A program made the position numbers and the translations under genes. From positions 17,902,039 through 17,966,038 of the forward strand of contig NC_088317.1 in the NCBI RefSeq assembly GCF_910592395.1: 64,000 bases of DNA, given 5' to 3'. Source of the DNA: Lineus longissimus (Eukaryota; Nemertea; Pilidiophora; Heteronemertea; Lineidae). Shown here one piece after another: positions 37,530 through 51,400 of the stretch; positions within the stretch are counted from its first letter, which is position 1, and every line of letters begins with the position of its first letter. The notes beneath the pieces were generated by a model, which was not told the DNA's origin, ran no database searches, and saw only the letters and a list, made by a program, of their open reading frames with translations.

Positions 37530-37623
37530 ACTGGTTCCATTCGGCGTATAAAATGGTCTAAACGCGTCCAAGACGATATCCACAACACTGGATATCCTGG
37601 ATTACGTGAACTGTAAGCTGTTT

Positions 37624-38110
37624 GATAAGATAAGGAAACACAACAGACCCGGGCCAATATTAGATATCACTTCTGATTCGGTAACTATTATACCCTCGTG
37701 ACTGACCAATGCTGTCCTTAATAGAGAGGTGTACCTACTGGAGAAGTCAAATATACCGAATGTCTAAGAAAGTGATCTGTGGAGCCTCGAGGACCTAAAC
37801 ACACCTCATCAATTGCAAAAACCTGTCCCTGTCAGACCACATATCCTTGTTACCGGTATACAGGATTTCTCAGAAGATGATCTGTTGAGTCTCTAGTGTC
37901 TGAGAACACAACTGCCATAACCTGTCCCTTTCTGACAAAATGGACGAGAGTTACAATATTCCTTTCTTCATAGGATGTCTAAGAAAGCAATCTGTATGGC
38001 CTCGAAGGCCTGAAGACATCGTCACAATCTGTGTCCCTATCGGACCAAATGGACATTCTGTGACAATCTGCCTAGCTAAACAGGATGTCTCTGTCTGACC
38101 AAATGGATAG
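37624..38110. repeat. Degenerate tandem repeat, ~100-130-bp units
   Basis: Phrases such as GTCTAAGAAAG(T/C)(G/A)ATCTGT, CTCGA(G/A)G(A/G)CCT(A/G)AA(C/G)ACA and CTGTCCCT(G/T)TC recur three to four times with drift. It starts right after unit B. Confidence 0.55.
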
Positions 38111-41100
38111 ACACTATAACAGAAAGAGTGAAAGACGTCTATATTTATTAAATGTTTTATTGCCTCTTGAAAATATATGATAAACCAAATGAATGAAACA
38201 GCTGGGTGATGACTGTAATGCCTAATTACATAGAATCAAGAGTAAGAAAACTGAATGACTTCAAACCACTCCATCGTCAATGTTTCTTGGTCTTTTGTAG
38301 GGGAATATAGGCAGCTAAGGAGTTGGCGGTTCAAGTGGTCTCAGGCAGGTGTGAGGAAACTGGGTCAGTAGGGAACTGAGTCTGCTTGGATAGACTTCAT
38401 AAAACATTCCTGGTGAGTGCAAATAATGCTGATGTACTGATTGTGATAGTGTAGAGACACACAGCTACCGTCTATAGCTCCCCTTTAAGGAGCAAGAGCA
38501 GAAGCAGGAAAGGCTTCATGGCTATTGTATTTTGACCTGACCAAAACAGATCATTGAGAGATGGACCCTTAATTTACTTAAGGGGCCACTTCAAGCTCAA
38601 TGCAAGGAACAGACCCCAACCTAATAGATATTGTTCTTGTTACCAGTCAAGCAAGGCCCCGTCGTTTTGCGAGTTGTCTCCAACTCAGGGTGTATCGCCC
38701 TTACACGCTCACATAATTGACTGCACCCATTAGCACATGTCGTCTCTGTCGCAGCTCGATTTATGAGTTAATCGTCACGGCACAGCTAGATCTGCATGTA
38801 GCTATTTCCCTGAAACTCCCCAATCTTGTTACACACATCTCCATTACATTGTCGAATCAGCGCGTTTCAAAAGGGATGTCACCCAAATTAGCAAAATTTT
38901 CCTGAATTGGAAAGAACTTGTAAAATTGGGATCCTTGCCCGACTGGTTACACATTTTTGATGATATTCTAAGGACAATAGGAAGCCTAAATTTATGCAAA
39001 AAAGCAATGACAATTAATATAATGATTACCTAAATTCATTGAAGCATTATGAACTTACTGCACTGTACATACTTGACATCTTAAAAATTACACACTGCAG
39101 GTGGTCAAGAAACGTTACTTTTTATCATATTATATGATGCGACAAATTTTGTCGAAAAGTTCGTCACCATGCTTGCAACCGTGGTTACAAGATGTAACAA
39201 ATGCGTATAAAACTTTATACAAACAATTTAAATACATTTACAGTCCTGCTTTATACAAACGCATCTCTTTAGCTTCCATTTTATTCTATCTATATACAGT
39301 GTATACAGCCCGTATCACCTAAAGTTTGTTTGAATCCCCTCTACTTTTCCACTTGATCCTAAGAGGTTGTGAGACAACCTGTACACTGGTACATGTAGGA
39401 TGCTGTACAGACAAGTGCAGGAGAACCATGCTAACTTGAGATGGGGTGGATCTTATAATAATGATAATAATTATATTACAAAGGTTTGAAAGACTATGCT
39501 ATACATGCAGCAAATGGACATAATATTTGTGAAGTTGCCATTTTCATGAAATACCTCCCACTGAACGACTGAACTATCATATTGTGGGCTATATGGCTGA
39601 TAGATAAAATGTAAGAAAAGGCATCCAAAAATGTCAACGTACAAGGTTGATTCTTATTTTCGAACTCTTCACGTACTATGAGCCACTTCTGCCGGCCTCT
39701 TACTCCACCCCCCCCCCCCCATATGCGTGCAAAAATGACTGCTTCTGCTGAAACCTGTCAAGTTTAGACCTAAATCTCTGGCCATAATTTTTCTGAATAA
39801 TGTCAACTCCAGAAATATCTACTATACGAAACAGTTGCACTGCCATGCATGAAAAAATCACATTAAATTAATAATTTATCGAATTAACAATCTGAGACAA
39901 TAAAATTAATAACATAAACTTACGAAAAAACATGCAATCAAAATCACCTGGATTGAAATATGTCTCTCCTATTGTCTGAAATGGACTGTTCCGTTGACCA
40001 GACTTAGAACATACCATTTCAAATAAAAGGCAAGACAGGTAATGTTAGGAAGTTTGATGTTGACTAATATCATACCAAAGGCATTTGTGATAGGAAATGG
40101 AACATGTCCTTTATATTCTCGGTAGCTCCCATATTTCCGTGCTCGATATGCCTTGCGTGACAGTGTACCCCCCAAAAACCTTACAATATCACTATTGGCC
40201 TCATTTTATCTAATAGCATACTGCAGGACTAAAATTCATTAAACTTTCTTACAATATGTACAAGGTTTCATAAAAACTGGACAAAAACACATTTAATTTG
40301 GTACAAAAGTGACCAAATTAGTCAATACAAAACCATCTTATGACGTCATGTGCAAGTCTGAATAAATTGTTCGCTATTTTATCTTTTACTTCGGTATTAG
40401 CGTCATTAGGGTAACTTGGTGTTATTCTGGGGCCAATTGAGAATTTGAGCTATGCCAATATTGAAAACTAGAAGGCCATGACAATGCCCTGTGTCAAGGT
40501 GGTGACCGTCGGGTACGTCACAAACCTCGACTTTTTTTCTGTCCCAAGGTGTGCTACGAGATATCTACAATGCTCAAATACACGCAATGTATTATAAACC
40601 ACTAATTTGAGAAGGCGTTAGCATTTCTTTGCTGTAATCGTATAGTTAACTTCCAATTTCTTAATCTGTGAGAATTGCATTACTATGTATTCTGAAGAAA
40701 GGGTTTAATCCCATCAAGAAAGAAATCTGTGTGTAAAAATGTGCACAGGAATTTTGCAGCCATAACGGGGTCCCGAAATTATGAAAACTAGTGTCAAACA
40801 TATATGTCCAATGGACACCACCTCCCCTGTAATCTATAGATGCTACAGTATGCAAGAAATCTAAAACTTGTAGATAACGTCAACACACATGGAGTTACAA
40901 ATGAGTAGTTACCGTTCTTAACACCAGATGTCACCGGCTAGCCACCAGGGACCCCTGGTGTCAATATCTCGAACCAGATCATGAGCATGGCAGGTGAACG
41001 AATGGCCCTCACCCTAATATTGACTGATGACAGAATATAACACAAACACATTTTTATTAGATTTGTTTTATGCAAAATTTAAACACAACAACAGCCAAGA

Positions 41101-42418
41101 ATAAAATCTGTGCTCGCTTCCATGCTTTCTTCTCCTTTTTTCTCGGGCTACTCTGACACTTGAATTTCTTTGGAACCGTCCACCAGTTTAAATCATCAAG
41201 TAGACGATTACATTAAGGTGATTTGAACCTGAGGTTTTTGTAGCATTTCCACGGAGGAGTAAACTCTCCGAAGGTGGTTTAAAACTCTACAACACGTACC
41301 AGGACGAATCTCTTTAGTGGAAGAGCACAGCGAGACGTATTGGTGTGACAAAAACTACTGGTCTTCCTGACGAGGGCAGGTCACTGGGCAAGTCTGTACT
41401 TGACATCAGAATTTTTATTTCAAAAAGACATTTCATGGCAGATCTCGGATTAAGAAAATGAGACATGAGACATATTTTCCCGAAGGGAAGTGACTAAAGA
41501 ATAGAGCTGGGGGTTCAATTGGCATCCTCCATGGCCAGGTGAGGAATATTCACACTTAGGGAGCCATGGGTCTTGTTTGACCACCTGGTAGTTCTTACGA
41601 TATTCCTATTACAATTGTGAATAGTACAAAGTGAACTGTAGATAGTAGAGACACCAATTGACCACATTGTGAAACTTAATCTGACCGACCCGGCTCCTGC
41701 CTAGAGTCTTCCTTCGAGACATACCAACGCTATTCAAACCCACAGACTGTTTTCAGGCATTGCTATGGTCTGGAACGCCAGTATTTCAAATCACAATCAA
41801 CACACCATGGAAGAAAAAATAACAAAAAAATTATAAAGAGGTAAAATTATAACTCCGTGATCTTTTAGATCGTCATGTCTTATGTTCTTAATTTGTCGTT
41901 CACAGATTGAACTAGACCACACAGACAAGGAGTTAAAAAAAGTAAAACTCATGCGTGGAGGTTATCTCCATATAAACTCATGTGTTGTCCGCTTCTTGAA
42001 CATCTCAGTCCCGTTTGCCAGTTACCTGGCCAGTTTCTCTGCTCAGTCATAACTCTACCCATAGGGCTCACTCGGGAACCTGAACTCATCGGCCTGAACC
42101 CTTTAGGGACGACGCTTGACTATCGAACACACCGAATACAACAGTCCAATGTACCATACGAAGCACTACTCCACTGGCAAGTCCTTGCAGCCATCTCTTT
42201 TGCAGATTTCTTGTCCTCTGCTTGAGTTGTCCACGTTGTGCAAACTTTTTCACAGCTGTAAACACCACTTGTTTCTTGCCCGTAAAGGTGCATGCAAATC
42301 GACCTAGCAGTCAGCATCCGCAAGCAGAACTTCACACAGCATTTTTGACCTGCAAATCTGTGCCGCAGTCAAGCAGCACAAATTAAAATTTCGCAAAAAA
42401 GCCTATAATAAGCTTTCC
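38111..42418. other. Intergenic, no gene seen
   Basis: AT-rich sequence with short unsupported frames, and a C12 run near 39,709-39,720. The right part may include the 3' UTR of the membrane-protein gene ending at 42419. Confidence 0.45.
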
Positions 42419-45400
42419 TCATACTTGTGACTCGCACATCTCGGACCCCCCTGCTGCCCCCTGGACCTCCGGTTTACCGTTGCTAGGCTGCGGTCGATAA
42501 TCGGGGATTTTTCGACCGAAAGAGTCCAGCCCCACCGGAGGTCTTGGCATGAGATAAGCTTTCTTCTTCGGCAAGTAGTGTCTTGATTTTAGATAGTAGA
42601 TAAAGAGATTGCCGATGACGTGGATGATGATGATCATGGAGGTGATGATGAGGACGACGTAGGCAGTGGAAAATACGAGTTCTCGCGCAGCAGTCACGTA
42701 ACGTTCCGAGTCTGCTCGAAGTTGCTGGAGGTAAGTTTGGCGGCTGTAGCCTGGAAGAGACAATATATATTGTGTGTTAAGTAATTGAGAATCAATAGAG
42801 TATGATTTGGGTGCCGGGCTCATAACCCGAAGGTTGTGGTTTAAACAACCAAGTAGAACCACGAAATGATTCTGCATCTTAGAGCAAGACACTTAACCCG
42901 GTTGTTGCTCATGATTCATGTATTCTTCTGCATGAGCAGCTCCTTGAGGTCCCCTGGAAACTTTGAAGTTAGACTGGACTGTTATGATATCGCTAAAATG
43001 CTCAGAAAAGGCGTCTTAACCATTTCAGATTTCAATAAAAGGTGGCCCACAGTTCAACTTTTTTTAGGTGTTCACAGAGTACTGGACACGCGCTCAGGGT
43101 CTTACCTCTTTCCTCATGAGAACAGGGGCCACTGGGATCAGGATTTATCAAACACTCCAAGACCATCTTACCTGCATAAGCTTTTGGAGCGACAGGGAGG
43201 AAGTTGCAGGGAATAATATCCAGGTTGACCATGCCCGGGCTCATGCTGATGTCGCAGGTGGTGTTCTTCAAGATTGCCTGATGGAGAGCGCAGATCTCCG
43301 CTTTATATTCGGCCAGGAGTTGTTGCTGAAAGAGGGCGTTGTAAACAGTTATGCTCGTTGCACATGTTTATTCGAACATATTTTCGTAGTTATACATAGC
43401 TTACACAGAGGGCAGTAGTAGTAACTATCCAAACATCCTTATTTTTATCGCCGCCTTCCATTAAGCAGAGTGAACTATGATATTGTTTCAAAGAAGATAA
43501 GATCTAAATTTGGCGATGCAAATCTCCTTTTTAAATACGAAAGGAGAAGGAAACAAGGTCATAGATAAGGCATCACAAGTGTTTTCAGCAGTGTTCTAGT
43601 CAGTGGGTCGCCTATTTGTCATTAGTGATTGCAGCATCTGCTCCAATTGACTTAAATAAAACATTCTATGAAAACCAGTCACACCTTGTTTTCTAACTAC
43701 ATGTATCAAAACAATAAACGTGCGATCTTGCCTATTCAATTAATATTGATTTCATGATCTTGCTTATTCAATCAATATTGATTACAGAAGTGACGTGGTG
43801 ACAGATGGACAGAGGGAACAAAATAAAACGGCAGCCATTGTCTTAAGAGTTGTCGCAGCTGAAAAGAGGACGGTCCGAAATTGGCAATCAGTTTACGGTT
43901 CGTCTACTGATTTCCATGGACTTGATCAATGGGATACGGAGCTCTGAAAGTATTTTTGATGTCCTGCGGAGAGTTCTGAATCACCTATTCAGGGTCGTCT
44001 TGACCCACGAAGTCTTTGACATTGCAAAGCCACAGGGAGCTAGACTCCCGGGGCAGTCCATTGCGCCATCCTAATTGGATCTCCTTATACGACAGGGCGA
44101 GGCCGGTCCAATGCGTCTGTAGTGTACGGGGAGCCCGCATGGTTCAGGGGGAATTTTGACTTCGTCACTGTGTAGACTTACACGTACAATGAATACCAAG
44201 ATCGGCAAACGGAAATACTAACCTGTTCTAAATTGAAGTTTTCTCTAATGCTAAGGAGGCCCCTGAGTTCTTGTTCCATTTGGAGTTTATACGTTTCCAT
44301 GGCGATAGAGTTCATATAATCAGCCTGTTGTTTGACATACTTATTTGTGAGGTTTGTGTTAATATCCATGGCAATTGCATAGCGCTGGAAACCATTATAA
44401 CTGTCTATGAGCTCAACCGTTAGGAGTTTATGGGTCGTTAAAACGACCAATAGCACAGTCAATCCTATAGTAAACGCTAAGAGTATTTTTGGCAATAAAT
44501 ATGAGTAGCAGATATTCTTGAGATAGATTATGAAAGACTTTGGAGAATTGGTCCGTTGGCGCATGACTATATTCGACTGTGTCGTTTCGTCTGACGGACG
44601 AGTCCTAAGCGCCGTCGTGTCGCACATGGCATGCGTATCGTCGGGCTCTTCATTTATAACATCTTTTGTATGTTTTAACTGATTTTTAAAATTCTCCAAC
44701 TCTGTGCGTTCAGCGGTGCCCAGCCGCTGAGATTTTATTTCCGTATGATCCCAATCGACTCGCACCTTTTCCTGAAAGCCGCAGCGTATTAACAGTATGT
44801 TTACGTACGTCCGAAAACATCGATAGATGAATAGAAATGCGTCCAAGACGAGAAAAACGTAGAATAATAACGACATATTGAAGTTGTATATTAGGATATT
44901 CTCGTTCACGTTGTTGATACTATACGCTGCCAGGTGCGGAAGGTGGTAACGCGGTCGTCGCATGTACTCCTCAAAATTTGAATTTGTCTCGAAGAAATGG
45001 AATGAGTTGATGTCTGTTTGGTTGCTAACGGATGAGTTGCAGTCATATTTTAAGACTGGCTTGAGTCCAGATTCCGGGAAAACTGTGAGTGACGGCATGG
45101 TGGATCGGAATCTGGAATAGAGAGCATTACAAAGTTGTACTTTTGTTCTAAAGGAATAATCTGACACGCAATCCCAGTGAAATGCGCTAAGTGTCAATTA
45201 AGCAATGACGAATTTCTGAAATATTAAGAAATATCAATTTTGATATAGACTTTTGCCAATCTGATAACAGCATCTGGAAGAAGGAAGGAGACGCTCTTAG
45301 TGTATTAACTCAAGTCCTGCAGCCCTGGTTACATGCTGTTGCGATGACACCAACTCTCGTCCAATTATGTTGAAAAGGTCTCGTATCTTATCTGGAAGAT

Positions 45401-48400
45401 ACTCCTCATCACTCAAAGCTACATGCACCAAGACGAGAGTAGGTTCATGTTAGAACATTTCATTTTCCTCTTCATGATACAAGGCAAGTATATTTCAGGA
45501 TAGTGGAGGTCAGACATGTATTCAATACAAAGCGACCAGGCGTTAGAACATGACAAAGATAGCGTTCCCTTCCTCACCTCCTATTACTTTGAAAGGGTAT
45601 CATATCTCAGTCATTCAAATCTTCCAGTACTAGGACACTCATTCAAGTTTTAACAAATTACACCTACAACATAAGGTGAGAAGGATAGGATAGTTACAGT
45701 CAGGCACTGTTTACTCAAGTTGCCTAGCTTTGAAGCAACGTGACAAAGACTCGGTTCGCAACCCCCAAGGCTCATCCGATTTCCCGATAACTCTGGATTA
45801 TGGTAGTTGTTGGTTCTATTGAAGACGACATCCAAGCCATGTTGTCAAAGAACAAAGGAAACTTGAGCGGGAGACGCAGTTAGGGACAGGTGACATTGGA
45901 GCCAGAAATCGCTATTGAAAGATGATGATTTTGACTATATATAGAACATGTTTGTTTGACATGTCGTCCACCTCGTGTCAACCAAATCAGAAGGGACACC
46001 ATAACCTTGTCCTATAACTAGGTCACACTTTGACCTTGAGTTTTAGAAATTACACAAACGAAACCGTTCAGACTGAAACAACCATTCACTACACATTTTC
46101 TCGAGTACAGCTGACATGCTTTAATCTTTTGTTTTTCGCTGGATGAGAGCAAGGGACACCTCTAAGGAGTTTGAATCAGCACGACGGCAGAAGTTCCAGG
46201 TTTTGTATTTGGTTACGCGTGCGCATGACTGAATACCGTAGCAGAGTCTGATGTGTAATCTAATTACATAATTTCACACTTTGGTTCGATTTCATGGCAT
46301 GGAACATTGAGTGTGCCAGAATCGAGACTGTGAAACCTTGAATCCCTAATGAACACATCATCACTTTTTTTAATTGATCCATATAAAACAATTTCTGAAT
46401 CATTATTTTGTGAAAATTTACGATTTTTCTGCTTACGTAGCGAACAATCAGTCATTGCCAAGCTGTCACCTTTCTGAACCCAGTTACATAATATCAGTGA
46501 CATGATCATAATTTCATGTCATCCTGTAGTCACAAATTGATGACATCGATAAGGAATTCAAATGCATTCCGCGAGGTTACAAAGTGACTCAGAATTTATG
46601 AACAGTTCAAATTTGTAATGAAAATATTTGACAATTATTACCCAAGCGAACTGCCAAGAATCTTTTTCTTGACCATCAACAGACCACGTTCAATCTCCAA
46701 GTCCCCCTTCCCCCCCACCCCTGGCAGTAGTTAATGTCTTATTGTGATTCATTGAAAAAGCTATCTTGTTAATATAAGATTAGGCAAATGAATAATTGAT
46801 CAACGAGGGATAAGATCTTGCTAATATCCGACTCATGAGATTTTCAATTCTTGATTCGAGATCTTTTAATGGTATTTGGCGCAATAAGTCACTCGTTTGT
46901 TTTAAATTGCAACTGCGAGAAGAATATGGCAATGAGATCTGGAAAAAACATACAATTTCAATTACAAAACTGAAAGAATCATAAACGTATCAAAATAATG
47001 CAATCTATTTTTATGATTGATAATTTCGGTAATTTGATATTCTCCTGTGTGGAGGTGATAAAATTGTTATTATCATTATTATTGTTAATGAATTGATGAC
47101 AGGCCATAAAAAGATGTAGCATGATGTACTGAATTTCTCATCAAAATTCCTGTTGTGTTCCAAAATTTCATGGGCAATTTTAATCCGCGTCTGCTGACAT
47201 TTCTTCTGGTACATTCGCTGGTGGACATATCCCTAGATTGACGCTTCCTCATCTGAAATCTTTAACATGGCTCTGACTCAGAGCAAATGGACTGGACATA
47301 TCCCAAGATATCAATGCCTCCTCTTAAACACCGTTCTTCACAACTTCCCTTGCCAACGGTGTCAAACAAGCGGATTCGATATCTGCACGCCACAAACGGG
47401 CTGGACATATCCCAAAGTCTTCAGAACTTCCCCTAGCCACCAGTGTCAAACAACGGTTTTGACACCTGCATGCTTCCTATGGGCTGCGTCCTCTTCCGCT
47501 TCGAACACCTATATAGCCAGGAATATAATGAGGAGATACAAGGCATCAGAGACGGTTACTTGAATAATACATGATATCATTTCCCTGGTCAGTGACCCTG
47601 TGGTACACTTATTATCAGCTCATAGCACGGGCATAGAACTAGAAGAAATGACACAAAAACATCACTGTACTATGCAGAAGAAGTAATTGGTTGAAGAGGT
47701 TGCAGCCATTTCTGTCAAACGTTCATATAGCTTTGGTTTGAAAAGTTAAGGAAAGCATAACATACTATAGCAAGACCTTGCCGTTTATACTTAGTAAAGG
47801 ATATCAAAAGGAACTTAAGCTATAGTTTCAACAACAAAATACAAGGGTGTCGACCTTTAAGATGGTTTCGGGGCACGGAACAACGTATTATGTCTTACAT
47901 CTAAATCTGGCACCTAAATCTCGTGCTCTTTATCGCAGAACATTAGTATAATTGATGAAAGTGCTCTGTTTATATCAGCTCACGGCATGCCATCTTAATC
48001 AAAACAACAATTGTGTTTTGTTCGGTCAGAATGTAACTGAAATTTATTGAAAAAGTGCTTCATTGCTCTTGTTCACGGTAATAAAAGCACCATGATGACC
48101 CCGAGTCATTTAAATTCATTTCTAATCTGGTATTTATCGAGCTGACATATGTCTTGACAGTCTATTTAATACTCGGATGGCACTCTAATCTGCGAGACCA
48201 AAGAAATCCGACATTATCACAAGTGATCGTCCGTTCAGATGCAGAAACATGACGGCTGTTCGCGCTGACCAGACTGCCTGGAGACGGCGGGATTTATAAT
48301 TTAACAGAGGTGTCAATCAGATTCGGGGAACGATGAATTGAATTTGCGATGTCACGAGATGTATAATCTAGCTCTTGTTGTGTTGTGGTTAATGTCGCCT

Positions 48401-51400
48401 CTTTCATTTGCATATACTAACATCTGCATGTGATTTCAGTAATATCTCTATCGCTCTGTAGTTTTAGAGACTTGGCTCTAAACCTGAGCTTCAATCAGAG
48501 ATAGACACACAAACAGACCCACATAACAACACTTCCAACGTTTTTCGGCAGCATTCAGCTTACACGCACAATGAGAAGAAGAAGCCCGTTCAGTGAAAAT
48601 AAAGAAAGTGTCCACAATTCTATAATGAGAAGGCTGCAATCTTCGTGTGCAGAGGGCCAAGTGTCTATTAAGGAAGGACACTTTTATCGAAAAACTGGTC
48701 CTTCCTCCAAATCCCGCAAGTAAATCGATCAGGAATATGATAGCCAAGCTCAATGATTGGGTTTTACCTTTGAAATGAGACTTACTCATTAGGGAACATT
48801 TTGATGGTTGCCGCTCCCGTGACTTTGATCGGCGATTAGATATCAAACAAAGGAACAGTTATCCTTATTGATTTCGTTGGCTACAATAGAAGGAGAAGAT
48901 GGACTTGGGGATGTAGAACCCTTCTGCTCATGCAGTGAGACAGAATTGCTAATTCATAAGCCTTGTATCTAAATCTATTTAGAATGTAAGGCAAATACGG
49001 ATGGTTCCGCTCCCCATCTCACAGATCTCAGCACAAGGGATATTTGGGGTAGGGCAATGTCAGTGAAGGAGCATATTGGATTACGCGGGTCATCAGTGAT
49101 GGAAAATGTTTAACATGACTTTAGACTTATCTGTTACATCACTTTAAAGCTTTGTATTTCTTCTGAAGAATTAGCATTTTGCCACCACTTATGACTAACT
49201 GATGTTGATACCGGGATAGATTCCAGCGTCTCATCTAATAGCAATCCTGTTAAAGCAATCGAGATGATCTTTCACTCCGTCCTCAAACTATTCAGAAGAT
49301 TGGGTCGAATTCTTCCCCAAATACGTTTCAGCCGGTCTGCGTGAAGACCAGATGAAAATGTCAACAAAAATCTGCTGTGGTTGATATTCAATATCCACCA
49401 GCTTTACTCGCCGTCATCTAACCTCAACGTTGAATTCCTACACGACCAATTCATCAGCTCACCCGCTCAAAACTGTCAAAATGTGTTTAATAAAGGGATT
49501 TAATAATCAATAAATTTATGATCAAAATGCCGAGATTTGAAGTTAATTGATTTCTCGTGTGTTGAGAGTCATTTGTTGTGATATTTCATAGTGGATGATG
49601 AGTTTGATTTTAGACGCGACTTTTCATATCATCTCTTCTTCTGCAGACTATTTCACTTTGCCAAAGCGAGAGTGATAATTTGGCAGGACCACCAGTTATA
49701 ATGAACGTTGCACCCCTTTAACCTTATGTTAAAAATCAATAAGGAAACTGGACACAGATGTTACCCACAAAGATTGACCACGCAGAGACAATGAAGACGA
49801 TCAAACAACAACATGGCCATCAGGCTGTTGAACCCGATATAAAACCATAAATTTCCGCTATTGGACAATACTAAGGACGTAAAATCCAATCAAAAATCCA
49901 TACCACCATTCAGTTCAAATATTTACTTCTTATAGCAATCGATACCACAGCTCTGTCGCTTTAGTTGCAGTGACATTGAAATTGTGGCAAATTCGTGTGC
50001 AGATCGGAGTCTTGGATTTCAATCTGATGAATGGCAATGCTCTAAGTAAAAGAGGACATTTAAAAATGAAGGATTCAAGTATGCACTACCCTGTTCTCAT
50101 TCAGCAGTTAGCGAATACCTTTCAAACACCACCAAACATTGCATTGAAAATGATGTCAAAAATGTCGGAAACAATCTTTGCAATTTGCATTTAGATAGTT
50201 TGAGAAAAGTAGTCGTATTATATTTGTATTCATGACCAACGCTGGGCGTTATAATTTGCATAGTCTGTTTTTACTCGAGAATCTATGCTAGTCCAACCGG
50301 CCAGCCACAGTCACAAGGACCATGTTGAAATGTAGAGGCAAGCCCAGTAGAATTGAATACATACAGTTGGAGCAGGAGGAATGACTGTAAACCAATAGTA
50401 TCTCGGAAAGAACGGGTCCTCGAGATGTCTGCCTAGTATGTATTCGTACCGGTATAACATTTTATGAGCAAACTTATATGTGTATCCGTTTGTGGTTTTC
50501 ACATACGGCGGTGACACAATCACCATGATTAAAATGCTCAAGCAGTACGAAGGATGAGATGATAATGAGTTAAAACGAAATTTCAATATGATATTGAGTC
50601 ACTCACTAATAAAATCTCATGGTGTACAGACAGTATTTTCCAAACTGTGCTTGCGAACTTTATCGAACTGTAAACCAATTGTATTTCGGAAAGAACGGGC
50701 GCTCGAGATGTCTGAAGCTTGATTTGGTTCTTCGACGTAGGTGTCCCGCGTTGATAGAATAAATTGGTTGTTGTGACAGCGTTACTCATGGGACAATGAA
50801 CCTGATAGATCGGACATGAACAGAACAACGCGAACATTGGCTGCCTAATCAGGAAGAGGATCCAAGGCGGGGAGAGACACAGCTGGTGTTCGGGCGACTG
50901 GTGGTGAGGCGGAAGGCCGAGGGAATCTCTGGGACTGTAGAGTAAACGAAGATACAACTTCTTAAAGGGCCTGTATAATATAGAATAGCATTCACGACAG
51001 CTGGTCTTCTTGCATTTAGTGGCAATTGGAAGGTCGAATGAATCGTCAAGAACGACAGAGTGATGAAGATGCATGACTGTTTAAATGGGCCCACTCCCTA
51101 AGTTCACGAACTTTTTATGCAGACTAATTTCAACAGTCTCCAAGGTGAGCTGGACAAAACTTGAATGATTCGCTGCCAGTCCCAGGACGTGGGAAAGTCG
51201 GAGAGCAAATATGAATTATATTGGTTGGAATCTCTTGAGGTTTTTGTATTTTAGATCAATCTCTCCTGTTCCTCATTCTAGGTATGAATCAAGTCGAATA
51301 TATTTTACTGGGGTATCGCTTTGTAAGAATGGCCCACGTGGTGCTCGCAACTAATGAGCCAGACGAACGCGATTAAGGTTTTCATTGAGATGTGTATCGT

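Larger units (their letters stand above)
31862..37623. repeat. Segmental duplication, unit B (5.8 kb)
   Basis: A second copy directly adjoining unit A, ending GTGAACTGTAAGCTGTTTGA before unique sequence. It is about 1.3 kb longer than A because of a 510-bp LTR-like insertion, a 331-bp segment and about 455 bp more in the stem of the HtrL-like gene. Confidence 0.93.

Noticed and set aside
48478-48846. Minus-strand ORF of ~122 codons in the long intron
   Set aside because: No ATG at its beginning, no splice signals, and no family resemblance. This length is expected by chance in 10 kb.
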